Assembly (NCBI GenBank): GCA_035550215.1
Contig: DASZPM010000031.1
Coordinates: 124,001-188,000, forward strand
Direction of reading: 5' to 3'
Source of the DNA: JABDFW01 sp035550215
GTDB lineage: Bacteria; Bacteroidota; Bacteroidia; Chitinophagales; Chitinophagaceae
DNA: 64,000 bases
Notes under the pieces: generated by a model
What the model was told of the DNA's origin: nothing
The model's input: the letters and a program-made list of their open reading frames with translations, nothing else
Database searches by the model: none
Shown: in pieces, positions 26,502 through 35,600 of the stretch
Position numbering within the stretch: the stretch's first letter is position 1
Layout: the number at the start of each line of letters is the position of its first letter
Translations under genes and position numbers: made by a program

Positions 26502-27023
26502 ATGAACAATGTGGTAAAGTTGCTGACCGTTAGCGGGCTGCTTGTTATGCTTACATCTTTCCGGTCAAAAAAAGAAACAATTCCCGGTTACTATATTATT
26601 GTTACCAAACATAATTATGTGTTAACGGTATATGATGACCGCGGATGGCTGGTGAAATACCCTGTTGTATTTGGCAATAACGACCTTGGCGACAAGATGC
26701 AGGAAGGCGACAGGGAAACACCGGAAGGCACTTTTACTATAGTGAATAAACGAATACATGAAAAGTGGGACAGGTTTATGATGCTTGATTACCCTAACGC
26801 CGAAAGCTATGAGAAATTTAAGCAGCGAAAGGCACAAGGCATAATACCCAAAAATGCGCAAATAGGTGGCGGTGTTGGTATACATGGCACCTGGCCGCAT
26901 GAAGGGTACGCTGTTGACAGGTACCAGAACTGGACAGAGGGATGCATCAGCCTGAAGAACGAAGACGTAGAAGAGTTGTACAATATGATACCGGTAGGCA
27001 CTAAAGTAATCATCAGGAAATAA
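26502..27023 (+). CDS. L,D-transpeptidase family protein
   Basis: A 173-residue YkuD-domain protein. The catalytic signature is H128-G-T ... S/T-x-G-C148-I-S (HGTWPHEG and EGCISLKNED), giving an active-site Cys148. An N-terminal hydrophobic segment (LLTVSGLLVMLTSF) acts as signal peptide or anchor. These enzymes make 3-3 peptidoglycan crosslinks or attach lipoproteins to the wall. The first half contains the FGNNDLGDKMQEGDRETPEG region typical of the fold. Upstream 140 bases hold no convincing promoter; it is probably a single gene. Confidence 0.9.
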   Translation: MNNVVKLLTVSGLLVMLTSFRSKKETIPGYYIIVTKHNYVLTVYDDRGWLVKYPVVFGNNDLGDKMQEGDRETPEGTFTIVNKRIHEKWDRFMMLDYPNAESYEKFKQRKAQGIIPKNAQIGGGVGIHGTWPHEGYAVDRYQNWTEGCISLKNEDVEELYNMIPVGTKVIIRK

Positions 27024-27093
27024 TTTTTATTATTCAATATTGCGGGGTTAGTTACTTTGATAATGCGCAGGAGTACATTTTAAAATATGCTTA

Positions 27094-28059
27094 TTACTTC
27101 AGCAGGAAGTTGTTTACTGCCTGCATCCATTTAACGGAATCTTTTTTGTACAGGCTTTGGTGACCACAATCTTTATATTCAATCAATGTTTTACCAGGTG
27201 AAGAGACGTTGTGATAAATCGCCTGTATTTCTTTTTCAGTAACCCGAATGTCGTTTGCCCCTTTTTGCAAAAGTACCGGGCAATGAATGCTCTTCGCTTC
27301 ATTCTGCGGTTTAAAGTCAAAGGCCCGGAAGCCGTGCTCAATGCCGCCCCAAAAGGTTAAAAGCAATGCCGCAGGCTGCTCCGGTATATTGTTGTTACGC
27401 ATAAGGCCTTTCGTAGCATCGTATAATGTACCGAACGGCATTTCAAGAATAATGTGCGATGGCTGTATTTCTTTGTAATCGTACATCGCCTTAATAATGG
27501 TGCTCGCGCCAAGCGATGTGCCGTATAATATAATGTTGTGCTCTCTTTTGGCAGTGACGTAGTCCCATGCCGATTTAACATCTCTGCTTTCATAGTAGCC
27601 AATAGTGCAGGTATTGCCTTCGCTTTCTCCATGTGCACGAAAATCAACCATCAGCAAATTATAACCCATATTATAAAATGCTTCAGCTTCTTTAATAACG
27701 CCGCTTTTATTGCCGCCATGGCCATGAAACATGATGACGGTGCCTTTTGAAGGCCTTTTGTATTCCACATCTGCGCTTGCATACCAGCATGAGAGCCTTA
27801 GGCCATCCGTTGTTACTATAGAGATACTGTTGTGCGGGACATGTAAAGAATCAACTACTACGCTCTTGGGAACTTTTACGCCAAATAAAACGGTGTTTAT
27901 CTTTTCCCCAAGGCTCATTTCACTCAAGTGTCTTTTGGGCCGGATAGATATGTCGTCATAATAATGAGTTGCATGATAAGCCTGCACTGCGGCAAGTACG
28001 TTTAGCAATATGAAGAGGAACAGCAGCGTATAGCCAATGCGCTTTAGCCATCTTTTCAT
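27094..28059 (-). CDS. Alpha/beta hydrolase, membrane-anchored or exported
   Basis: A 321-residue serine hydrolase. An N-terminal hydrophobic anchor (TLLFLFILLNVLAAV, about 12-26) precedes the fold. The oxyanion segment is MFHGHGGNKSG, the nucleophile is the Ser of YGTSLGAST (about residue 182), and the late HxG (KDCGHQSLY) contains the catalytic His. It resembles BEM46/YfhR-type hydrolases. Substrate unknown. It is tail-to-tail with the L,D-transpeptidase gene and precedes serS on the same strand by 110 bases. Confidence 0.85.
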   Translation of the reverse strand: MKRWLKRIGYTLLFLFILLNVLAAVQAYHATHYYDDISIRPKRHLSEMSLGEKINTVLFGVKVPKSVVVDSLHVPHNSISIVTTDGLRLSCWYASADVEYKRPSKGTVIMFHGHGGNKSGVIKEAEAFYNMGYNLLMVDFRAHGESEGNTCTIGYYESRDVKSAWDYVTAKREHNIILYGTSLGASTIIKAMYDYKEIQPSHIILEMPFGTLYDATKGLMRNNNIPEQPAALLLTFWGGIEHGFRAFDFKPQNEAKSIHCPVLLQKGANDIRVTEKEIQAIYHNVSSPGKTLIEYKDCGHQSLYKKDSVKWMQAVNNFLLK

Positions 28060-28168
28060 AAGAGAGGGTTTGGGTGAAGTTACTGAATTGGGGCATTACA
28101 TTGAATTGTCAAAACGTTAAAGACAGGTATACCTGCTTTACAGCTATTTAGCAACCCTCTCATTGTTT

Positions 28169-29440
28169 TTAGTTAATCATTTCCGCGCCAAAATATTTCC
28201 ATAGTACCACAGGTATATTAATACCGTCAGCAGTTTGGTTATTTTCAAGCAGGCTGGCAACAATGCGTGGCAGTGCAAGGCTGCTGCCGTTAAGGGTGTG
28301 TACCAGTTGCGTTTTGCCTGCAGCATCTTTGTAGCGGCATTTTAAACGGTTGGCCTGGTAACTTTCAAAATTGCTTACACTGCTCACTTCCAGCCAGCGT
28401 TGCTGTGCTGCACTGTACACCTCAAAGTCATAAGTAAGCGCACTGGTAAAGCCCATGTCGCCGCCACATAAACGCAGTATGCGGTAAGGCAGGCCAAGCG
28501 TTAATAACAGTTTTTCTACGTGGGCTACCATTTCATCAAGCGTTTCATAACTTTTCTCGGGTTGGGTCAGTTGTATTATTTCCACTTTTTCAAACTGGTG
28601 CAGGCGGTTAAGGCCGCGCACGTCCTTGCCGTAACTTCCGGCCTCCCTTCTAAAGCAGGGGGTATAAGCCGTCATTTTTACGGGCAGTTCATCTTCCTTA
28701 ACAATTACATCGCGGTACACGTTGGTAACCGGTACTTCGGCGGTAGGTATCAGGTAAAACTTATCCTCGTTTACAAAGTACATCTGGCCTTCCTTGTCAG
28801 GCAACTGGCCGGTGCCGTAAGCACTATCTTCATTAACCACGAAAGGCGGCAGGTATTCCGTATAACCGGCGTGTGTGTTGTAATCAAGAAAATACTGTAC
28901 TAACGCCCTTTGCAGCCTTGCGCCTTTGTTAATATAAACAGGGAAGCCGGCGCCGGTTATTTTTGTACCCAGTTCAAAATCAACCAGGTTATATTTTTTA
29001 GTCAGTTCCCAGTGCGGCAAAGCCATCGCGCCCAACTCGGGTTTAATACCGCCCTCGCGCACCACCACGTTGTCTTCAGGCGTTTTGCCTGCCGGTACAA
29101 GCGTTGAGGGCAGGTTAGGCAGTAATACAAGCATTTCCTGCAATTGTTTTTCCACCTGCTGCATTTCTTCCTTTACAGGCTCAAGGGTTGCTTTTAATTG
29201 CGGTATGGCAGCTTTTAAGGCCTCTGCCTCGTCTTTTTTGCCCTGCCCCATCAATTTGCCAATATCCTTGCTTGAACTGTTTATTTTAGCCTGTGTATTA
29301 TCAAAATCCAATTGCAGCTTTTTGCGTTTATCATCCAGTGCAATAATGTCATCCACCAGTTCCGGCTGTTTAAAAAGTTTAACTGCCAGCCTTTCCTTCA
29401 CCCATGCCGTATTATTACGCAAAACATTCACCTGTAACAT
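28169..29440 (-). CDS. serS: Seryl-tRNA synthetase
   Basis: A 423-residue cytoplasmic class II synthetase. Start taken as ATG 29440 (MLQVNVLRNN); the ORF reaches a TTG at 29446. The N-terminal antiparallel coiled coil that binds the long variable arm of tRNA-Ser spans about residues 28-105. Motif 2 is TPCFRREAGSYGKD and motif 3 is near the end (LNGSSLALPRIVASLLE). Length is typical. A -7 box at 29455-29462 on this strand would give a leader of only a few bases. Confidence 0.97.
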   Translation of the reverse strand: MLQVNVLRNNTAWVKERLAVKLFKQPELVDDIIALDDKRKKLQLDFDNTQAKINSSSKDIGKLMGQGKKDEAEALKAAIPQLKATLEPVKEEMQQVEKQLQEMLVLLPNLPSTLVPAGKTPEDNVVVREGGIKPELGAMALPHWELTKKYNLVDFELGTKITGAGFPVYINKGARLQRALVQYFLDYNTHAGYTEYLPPFVVNEDSAYGTGQLPDKEGQMYFVNEDKFYLIPTAEVPVTNVYRDVIVKEDELPVKMTAYTPCFRREAGSYGKDVRGLNRLHQFEKVEIIQLTQPEKSYETLDEMVAHVEKLLLTLGLPYRILRLCGGDMGFTSALTYDFEVYSAAQQRWLEVSSVSNFESYQANRLKCRYKDAAGKTQLVHTLNGSSLALPRIVASLLENNQTADGINIPVVLWKYFGAEMIN

Positions 29441-29454
29441 GTACAAATTTTTTG

Positions 29455-29462
29455 CAAATATA
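29455..29462 (-). promoter_or_regulatory. Bacteroidota -7 element for serS
   Basis: Reading on the minus strand, TATATTTG (plus-strand CAAATATA) matches TAnnTTTG and lies 14 bases before the serS ATG, so the transcript would have a very short leader. Confidence 0.4.
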
Positions 29463-29594
29463 GTTTTTGCGCAGGCAATGAAGTTTCTTCTTGACCGAAA
29501 GATGAAAACTTCGACAACTATGATGTTAAACTGTTATGGAAATAGCTGCCGCCTCCCAAAACCTTTTCCCTTTCAGCTAACGTATATATTCCCG

Positions 29595-29602
29595 TATTTT
29601 TG
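29595..29602 (+). promoter_or_regulatory. Bacteroidota -7 element (TATTTTTG) at a near-leaderless start
   Basis: TATTTTTG matches TAnnTTTG; a TTTC lies 20 bases upstream (29571-29574) where a -33 TTTG is expected. The next ATG is at 29607, about where transcription should start, suggesting a leaderless or near-leaderless mRNA. Confidence 0.45.
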
Positions 29603-29606
29603 CCGC

Positions 29607-29954
29607 ATGATGAATGTGAAAGATGATTTACAGCAGCGCTGGTGGGATTTGGAAGCAAAACTGGTGGAGCGTTTTGGTAAAAAGCCGGATATGGAGGCTA
29701 TTTTGTTTCTCATAGGCATACAGGAAACAAATTTCTTTAAAGATAAAATCACCAAAGAGCAGAAGCAGGATTTAATGCATGTGGCGGTTTGTACCGTACT
29801 AAGTAACAGCGGCTATTATGCGCTTGAAGGCCACGATAAAGATGGCTGGCCTCATTTTAAGCAGCTAAAGGAAATGCCGGTGCAAAGCCTTGCCGAACAG
29901 GAAAATTTTTTAAAAGACCATATTTTACTTTATTTCAGCCTGCAGGAATTATAA
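29607..29954 (+). CDS. Conserved small protein of unknown function
   Basis: A 115-residue cytoplasmic protein. The ORF runs in frame far upstream through serS on the other strand, but the believable start is ATG 29607 (or 29610), right behind a TATTTTTG promoter box. Features: a basic/aromatic N-terminus (LQQRWWDLEAKLVERFGKKP), then MEAILFLIGIQE and QKQDLMHVAVCTVLSNSGYY, predicted mostly helical with no signal peptide or transmembrane span. I recognise this as a type of short protein conserved in Bacteroidota but know no function. It is 13 bases before the cyclophilin gene, likely co-transcribed. Confidence 0.75.
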   Translation: MMNVKDDLQQRWWDLEAKLVERFGKKPDMEAILFLIGIQETNFFKDKITKEQKQDLMHVAVCTVLSNSGYYALEGHDKDGWPHFKQLKEMPVQSLAEQENFLKDHILLYFSLQEL

Positions 29955-29967
29955 ACCAAAACAATAC

Positions 29968-30654
29968 ATGAAATATTTTGTTATTGCCGTTTGCAGTGTG
30001 CTTTTGTTGTACGGTTGCAGTGCATCGAGGAAGATAAACGGCCGCGGCCACCACGAAAGACTGGTAGAGATAACCACCAACTACGGAACAATGATTGTAC
30101 GGCTATCTGATTCAACACCGCTGCACCGCGATAATTTTATCAAGCTTGTTCAGCAGGGTTTTTACGATAGCCTGCTTTTTCACCGCGTTATTAAGGATTT
30201 CATGATACAGGGTGGCGACCCCGAATCAAAACACGCACAAACCGGCGCACTGCTGGGTAACGGTGAGGCGCCCGGTGGCAGGATACCTGCCGAATTCAGG
30301 CCATACCTTTTTCATAAAAAAGGTGTGTTGGCTATGGCGAGGGATGATAACCCCGAAAAAGCCAGCAGCAACTGCCAGTTTTATATTGTAGAGGGTAAAG
30401 TTTTTAACGATACAACACTAAACGCGGTTGAATGCAACAGGATTCGCCCGGGCATCCCGGGTTTTCATTTCACCGATGCACAGCGTACTGCCTACAAAAC
30501 AATTGGCGGCGCGCCGCATTTGGACCAGAACTATACTGTTTTTGGAGAAGTTATACAGGGACTGGACGTGATAGATAAAATTGCAAACGCTGCAAGGGAC
30601 GAAAATGACCGGCCATTGAAAGACGTTTGGATGAAAATGAGAATGCTGAATTAA
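29968..30654 (+). CDS. Peptidyl-prolyl cis-trans isomerase, cyclophilin lipoprotein
   Basis: A 228-residue cyclophilin-type isomerase. A lipoprotein signal ends at Cys17 (LLYGC), so it probably acts in the periplasm on exported proteins. The active-site region is FHRVIKDFMIQGGDP, with the catalytic Arg in FHRV; the later SSNCQFYIV and DQNYTVFGEVIQGLDV are the usual substrate-pocket segments. An insertion around residues 150-180 (VECNRIRPGIPGF) is common in the Bacteroidota subgroup. It follows a small unknown gene by 13 bases. Confidence 0.92.
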   Translation: MKYFVIAVCSVLLLYGCSASRKINGRGHHERLVEITTNYGTMIVRLSDSTPLHRDNFIKLVQQGFYDSLLFHRVIKDFMIQGGDPESKHAQTGALLGNGEAPGGRIPAEFRPYLFHKKGVLAMARDDNPEKASSNCQFYIVEGKVFNDTTLNAVECNRIRPGIPGFHFTDAQRTAYKTIGGAPHLDQNYTVFGEVIQGLDVIDKIANAARDENDRPLKDVWMKMRMLN

Positions 30655-30716
30655 TATTACCGGGATGATTGTTTTAGAAAAGAAAATTGAATATTTGTAC
30701 AACTAAAAGAAACATT

Positions 30717-31097
30717 ATGAGTTTTCCATCTGAACTGAAATATACCAAAGACCACGAATGGGTAAAAGTAATTGACGGTAATACCGCACTGGTAGGCATT
30801 ACAAGTTTTGCGCAGGGCGAATTGGGAGATATTGTGTATGTTGATATTACCACCGTGGGCAAAAGCCTTAACGCGGAAGAAATTTTTGGTACTGTTGAAG
30901 CTGTAAAAACAGTAAGCGACCTTTTTTTGCCTGTAGCAGCCACTATTGAAGAAGTAAACAGCGCACTGGAAAAAGAGCCTGAACTGGTAAACAGCGACCC
31001 TTACGGCGAAGGCTGGATGGTGAAAATAACTGTTAATAACCTTGCTGACCTTGAGGGCCTGCTAGATGCAGCCGCCTACGAAAAATTGGTTGGATAA
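30717..31097 (+). CDS. gcvH: Glycine cleavage system H protein
   Basis: A 126-residue lipoyl carrier that shuttles the aminomethyl group between the P, T and L proteins of glycine cleavage. The lipoylation site is K64 in GTVEAVKTVSD. ATG 30717 is chosen because it gives the standard MSFPSELKYTKDHEW start; an upstream in-frame codon at 30687 adds ten non-homologous residues. gcvT and gcvP are not in the window, which is common in this phylum. It is 62 bases after the cyclophilin gene. Confidence 0.96.
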   Translation: MSFPSELKYTKDHEWVKVIDGNTALVGITSFAQGELGDIVYVDITTVGKSLNAEEIFGTVEAVKTVSDLFLPVAATIEEVNSALEKEPELVNSDPYGEGWMVKITVNNLADLEGLLDAAAYEKLVG

Positions 31098-31138
31098 TTA
31101 ATTTTGCCTTAAAAACCTGTTTCTCTTCCTGCTGAAAA

Positions 31139-31684
31139 ATGCCAGATGTAAATAATAAATATACCGAGTCAGAACTTGTTTTGCTGTTAAAAGAACGGCA
31201 GCAACAGGCGTTCGGGTATTTGTATGATAACTACTCGGGCGCTTTGTATTCCGTTGTTTTATCAGTGATTACAGACAGGGAGTTGGCGAATGATGTGCTG
31301 CAGGAGATATTTATTAAAATATGGCGGCAAATAGAGTTGTACGATGCCACAAAGGGCAGGTTGTTTACCTGGATGATGAATATTGCAAGGAATGCTTCGA
31401 TTGATATGCTGAGGAGCAAAGCCTTTAACAATAACCAGCAAAACCGGGAATTAACCGAAGCCGTATATGATTCAGTTGGCAGCGTTTCAACCAATATTGA
31501 TAAAATTGGCTTGAAAAAGTTGGTGTACAGGCTTAAGGAGGAATACAAAGTACTTGTTGAACTCGCTTATTTTCAGGGGTACACCCAGGATGAAATTTCT
31601 AAACTACTGGACATACCCTTGGGAACTGTTAAAACAAGGCTGCGTGCTGCCCTTATTCAATTACGTGAAATAATTAAACCATAA
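31139..31684 (+). CDS. ECF sigma factor
   Basis: A 181-residue RNA polymerase sigma-70 factor of the ECF type. Region 2 spans about residues 25-95 (DRELANDVLQEIFIKIWRQ and FTWMMNIARNASIDMLRSK) and region 4 about 125-175 (LVELAYFQGYTQDEISKLLDIPLGTV, an HTH). It is eight bases before an anti-sigma gene, giving the usual sigma/anti-sigma pair in which membrane sequestration holds the sigma factor until a signal. Target promoters cannot be inferred. Confidence 0.93.
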   Translation: MPDVNNKYTESELVLLLKERQQQAFGYLYDNYSGALYSVVLSVITDRELANDVLQEIFIKIWRQIELYDATKGRLFTWMMNIARNASIDMLRSKAFNNNQQNRELTEAVYDSVGSVSTNIDKIGLKKLVYRLKEEYKVLVELAYFQGYTQDEISKLLDIPLGTVKTRLRAALIQLREIIKP

Positions 31685-31692
31685 AGTGGAAA

Positions 31693-32517
31693 GTGGATAT
31701 TAAAGCATACATAGAAAGCGGTATTATTGAGAGCTACGTGCTGGGTTTGGCCACTGCCGATGAAGCAGCCGAACTAGAGGCTCTTTCTATGCAGCATGCT
31801 GAAATAAAGGAGGCTGTTGATGCGTTTGCACTGCTTGTTCAAAATAATATAACTGCTGAAAGTGCAGCGCCGCCTGCTGAATTAAAACAGCAGATAATGG
31901 ATGCTTTGAGTGACGAATTTGAGGAACCTAAAGTGGTGATTATGCCGCCCGCAACGCAGTCAACAGGCGGTAATGAAGAAACGAAAGTGGTGCAAATTAC
32001 CGCACCGGGTATTTGGCGGTATGTGGCTGTTGCTTCCATTATACTTTTTGTGGTAAGCGCCGGGCTGAATGTATATTATTATAACGGTTACAAAAGCGCT
32101 TCAGACAATTACCAGGCCTTACTGGATAAACAAGGCACACTTGAAGCTTACCAGGCAAAATACCAAAGTTTGCAGCAAACGGTAAATATCTTCCAGGACA
32201 GCCTGATGCATGTGGTAAAAATGGCCGGTATAAACAAGGAAAAGGCAAATGATGTAGCCACGGTTTATTGGGATACCCGCACGAAAGACGTGTATGTTTA
32301 CGTAAATAACCTGCCGCAGGTACCTGCCGGCAAACAATACCAGCTATGGGCTATTGTGGATGGCAAACCCGTAGATGCCGGGTTGATAGGAGATTGCGCC
32401 GGGGTATGTAAAATGAAGAACATACCAAAAGCCCAGATGTTTGCTATAACACTGGAAAATGAAGGAGGAAGCCCTGCCCCGCACCTTGACCAAATGTATG
32501 TAGCGGGCAAGATTTAA
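31693..32517 (+). CDS. Membrane anti-sigma factor (RskA-like)
   Basis: A 274-residue protein starting at GTG 31693 (MDIKAYIESGIIESYVLG). The N-terminal part (to about 65) is the cytoplasmic sigma-binding region without a zinc HxxxCxxC motif; a membrane span lies at about 113-132 (YVAVASIILFVVSAGLNVYYY). A coiled-coil-like stretch (about 140-175) leads to the C-terminal RskA domain (VYVNNLPQVPAGKQYQLWAI, LENEGGSPAPHLDQMYV). It holds its partner sigma factor at the inner membrane. Co-transcribed with the upstream sigma gene. Confidence 0.88.
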   Translation: MDIKAYIESGIIESYVLGLATADEAAELEALSMQHAEIKEAVDAFALLVQNNITAESAAPPAELKQQIMDALSDEFEEPKVVIMPPATQSTGGNEETKVVQITAPGIWRYVAVASIILFVVSAGLNVYYYNGYKSASDNYQALLDKQGTLEAYQAKYQSLQQTVNIFQDSLMHVVKMAGINKEKANDVATVYWDTRTKDVYVYVNNLPQVPAGKQYQLWAIVDGKPVDAGLIGDCAGVCKMKNIPKAQMFAITLENEGGSPAPHLDQMYVAGKI

Positions 32518-32678
32518 GCTTACCTATCCGGCAACCTTTATTCAATTGTAGACTTTTTTCTTGCAAACCGTACAATAGAACGTTCGCTTTTGTTACACCA
32601 GTTCCGTCATCAAAACTGTAACATATTGCTTCCCAGCTTTTTGAATATTTGGAATAAGGATTGCCTAATTTCGGGTAA

Positions 32679-35600
32679 TTGAACTCCTTTACACTGCATA
32701 TTACACTGTACGACCTGTTTTTCTTTGCAATGATAATTGTTGGGCTCACATTTGCCCTGCTGCTGTCATTTGTGAAAACTGTCAACCGAAGCGCCAACCG
32801 GTTTCTTGCCCTTGCGCTTGTTACAATGGTTTTGTGGATGGTGCGTGTGCTGGCTTTTGACCTCATGCCCGGTATTCGCCTTCCTGTGCAGTTTTTGCTG
32901 GCCCTTGGGCCGCTGCTTTATTTTTATGTGTTGAAAATAACGCGCCCGCGGTACAAATTCGGTTGGAAGGATTTATTGCATTTTAGCCCCCTGCTGCTGG
33001 AACAGGCCGTGCTGCCTTTTCAGCAATTTAACCCGGTACTGCAATTGCTGATATTTATCTCGGTAATCACCTATCTATACAGGTGTAAAAGGCTGATTGA
33101 ACATTTTTACCGGCAACTGCCGCTGGTGCTTATGGACCGTTCGCGGCTTGAGTTCAGGTGGCTGCGCCGCCTGCTGGCTGCAACTGCCTTGTTGTGGATG
33201 TTGTGGATAAGCTACGCCGCTGTAGATTATTTTGGTTATCATAACCAGCTAAGTGTGCATCTTTATTACCCGTTTTACATCTTTTTCGCTGTAATTATTA
33301 TATGGACAGCGGCTGCGGCTTTCTTAAAACCCCAGGCGGCAGTATTGGCCCAAACACCCCTATCGCTAAAACCGCCCGTACCTGTTGAGTTGAAGGCAAA
33401 AGGCGCCTGGCTTAAAAGAAGCATGGAGGCAAAAAAATATTACGAAGACCCTGGGCTAAGCCTCGGCTCACTTGCTGAAAAGCTCGCCATGCATCCGCAC
33501 GAATTATCGCGGGTTATTAATACTGCCCTCAAAAAAAATTTTAACGATTTTGTAAATGAATACCGCGTCCGTGATGTGGTGTCAAAAATGAAAGACCCTG
33601 CTTATGACAATATAACCTTGCTCGGAATTGCATTTGATGCCGGTTTTAATTCTCAAAGCACCTTTAGCCGCATTTTTAAACAAATGACCGGCAAAAGCCC
33701 GCTGGAGTACAAAAATGAGCTGGAAAAAGAATTCCCATCTTATAATTTGAGAAGCCGGGCACCTTTTACAACGGTAATTTCAAACCATCAAACCACGCAT
33801 AAGTGGGATTTTGTGAAATTAAACCGTAAGTATATGTTTAAAAATTACTTCACCATTGCGCTCCGGGGTTTTTGGCGGCACAAACTGTTTACCCTTATAA
33901 ATATTATCGGCTTATCAATTGGTATAAGCGCTACCGTAGTCATCTTCCTTATAGTACAGTATGATTTTAGCTTTGATAAATTTCATAAAGACAGCGATCG
34001 TATTTACCGCGTAGTAAGCAACTTCTCCTACCAGGGTAACCCCGGCCATACAAGGGGTGTTTCGGGTACCGTAGCCCCTGCAATACGCAGCAGTGTAAGC
34101 GGCGTAGAGGTTACGGCCACTGTTTTATCAATATCGCCCGATGTATTTATTCCATCAAAAAAAGGCGCCCCGGTAAAATTTGCAGCACAGGATAAAACGG
34201 CCTTTACCGAGCCCGGGTATTTTAAAATATTCGACTATACATGGCTTGCCGGTTCGCCTGAAACCTCGCTAAATGCGCCTAACCAGGTTGTTTTAACAAG
34301 CAACCAGGCAAAGCTTTATTTTCCATCGTTGCCCTATAACCAGGTGCTTGGCAAGGTAATTACTTACGATACGTTACCGGCCACAGTTACCGGCATTGTA
34401 CAAACCTTTACCCAAAACAGCGACCTTGCCTTTAGCGATTTTATTTCGTTTAGTACAGTAAATACAAGTAAAGACTTGCAGGATATGGCCGGCCTTACCA
34501 ATTGGGGCGGTACCAGTTCATCAAACGTAGTATTTACCAAATTGTTACCCGGCACAAGGCCGGCCAGTATTGAAAACCAGTTGAACACCATATTGAAGAA
34601 AGAAAGCCCGCCGCAAAAAGGGAGTACAAGGTCGTTCAGCATGGAGAAGTTTGCAGATATACATTTTGATGAAAAATACGGTGTGTTTGATTTTAGCGAC
34701 GCTGCCAGCAAAACCACCTTGACAGGTTTATTAATAATAGCCGCTTTTTTGCTTGTACTGGCCTGTATAAACTTTATTAATTTAACCACCGCGCAGGCCA
34801 GCCAGCGAGCCAAAGAAATTGGTGTGCGCAAAACCATGGGCAGCACCCGCACACAGTTGATAGTACAATTTTTAAGCGAAACCTTTTTAATAACGCTTTT
34901 CGCTGTATTTTTTTCAATAGTGCTGGCGCCTGTTATTTTAAAACTTTTTGCAGATTTTATACCGGTGGGTGTTAAGGTTAGCCTGTTATTTCAGCCGGTT
35001 GTTATTTTGTTTCTTGGTGTCTTAACCATTGTTGTAAGCGTTTTGTCTGGTTTTTACCCTGCCGTTATGTTGTCGTGTTACCAGCCTGTGCAGGTGCTTA
35101 AGAACCAGGCGCAAACAGGCAGCAAAAGCCGTAATGCATGGCTTCGTAAATCACTTACCGTTTCGCAATTTGTTATTGCGCAATTTTTTATAATGGCTAC
35201 TGTAATGGTAGGCAAACAGGTGTATTATGCCCTGCATAAAAACCTCGGGTTTAAAAAAGATGCCATTGTTGTTTTTGACGCCCCTTTTAAAAAAACCAGC
35301 CCTTCAAAAAATCTTATTGTATTAAACAAACTGAAGGCCTTGCCACAGGTTGCCATGGCGGGCATAGGCGCCGATGCACCCGCATCTGGCGGAACAAGGT
35401 CAACAGAAGGTATTTATGTGCGTAGCAATAACGAGATAAAAACCGATGTTGAGCTGAAATTTGGCGACACCAATTATATAAAAATATACCAGATTAAGCT
35501 GCTTGCAGGCCGAAACATAATGCCTTCCGATACAGCAAAAGCGCTATTGATAAATAATGCATACGCGAAATTAATGGGCTTTAAAAACCCTGGTGATGCG

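Noticed and set aside
29070..29606. In-frame upstream extension of the small unknown gene at 29607
   Set aside because: It lies antisense within serS, lacks homology-like sequence, and a -7 promoter box sits right before ATG 29607.
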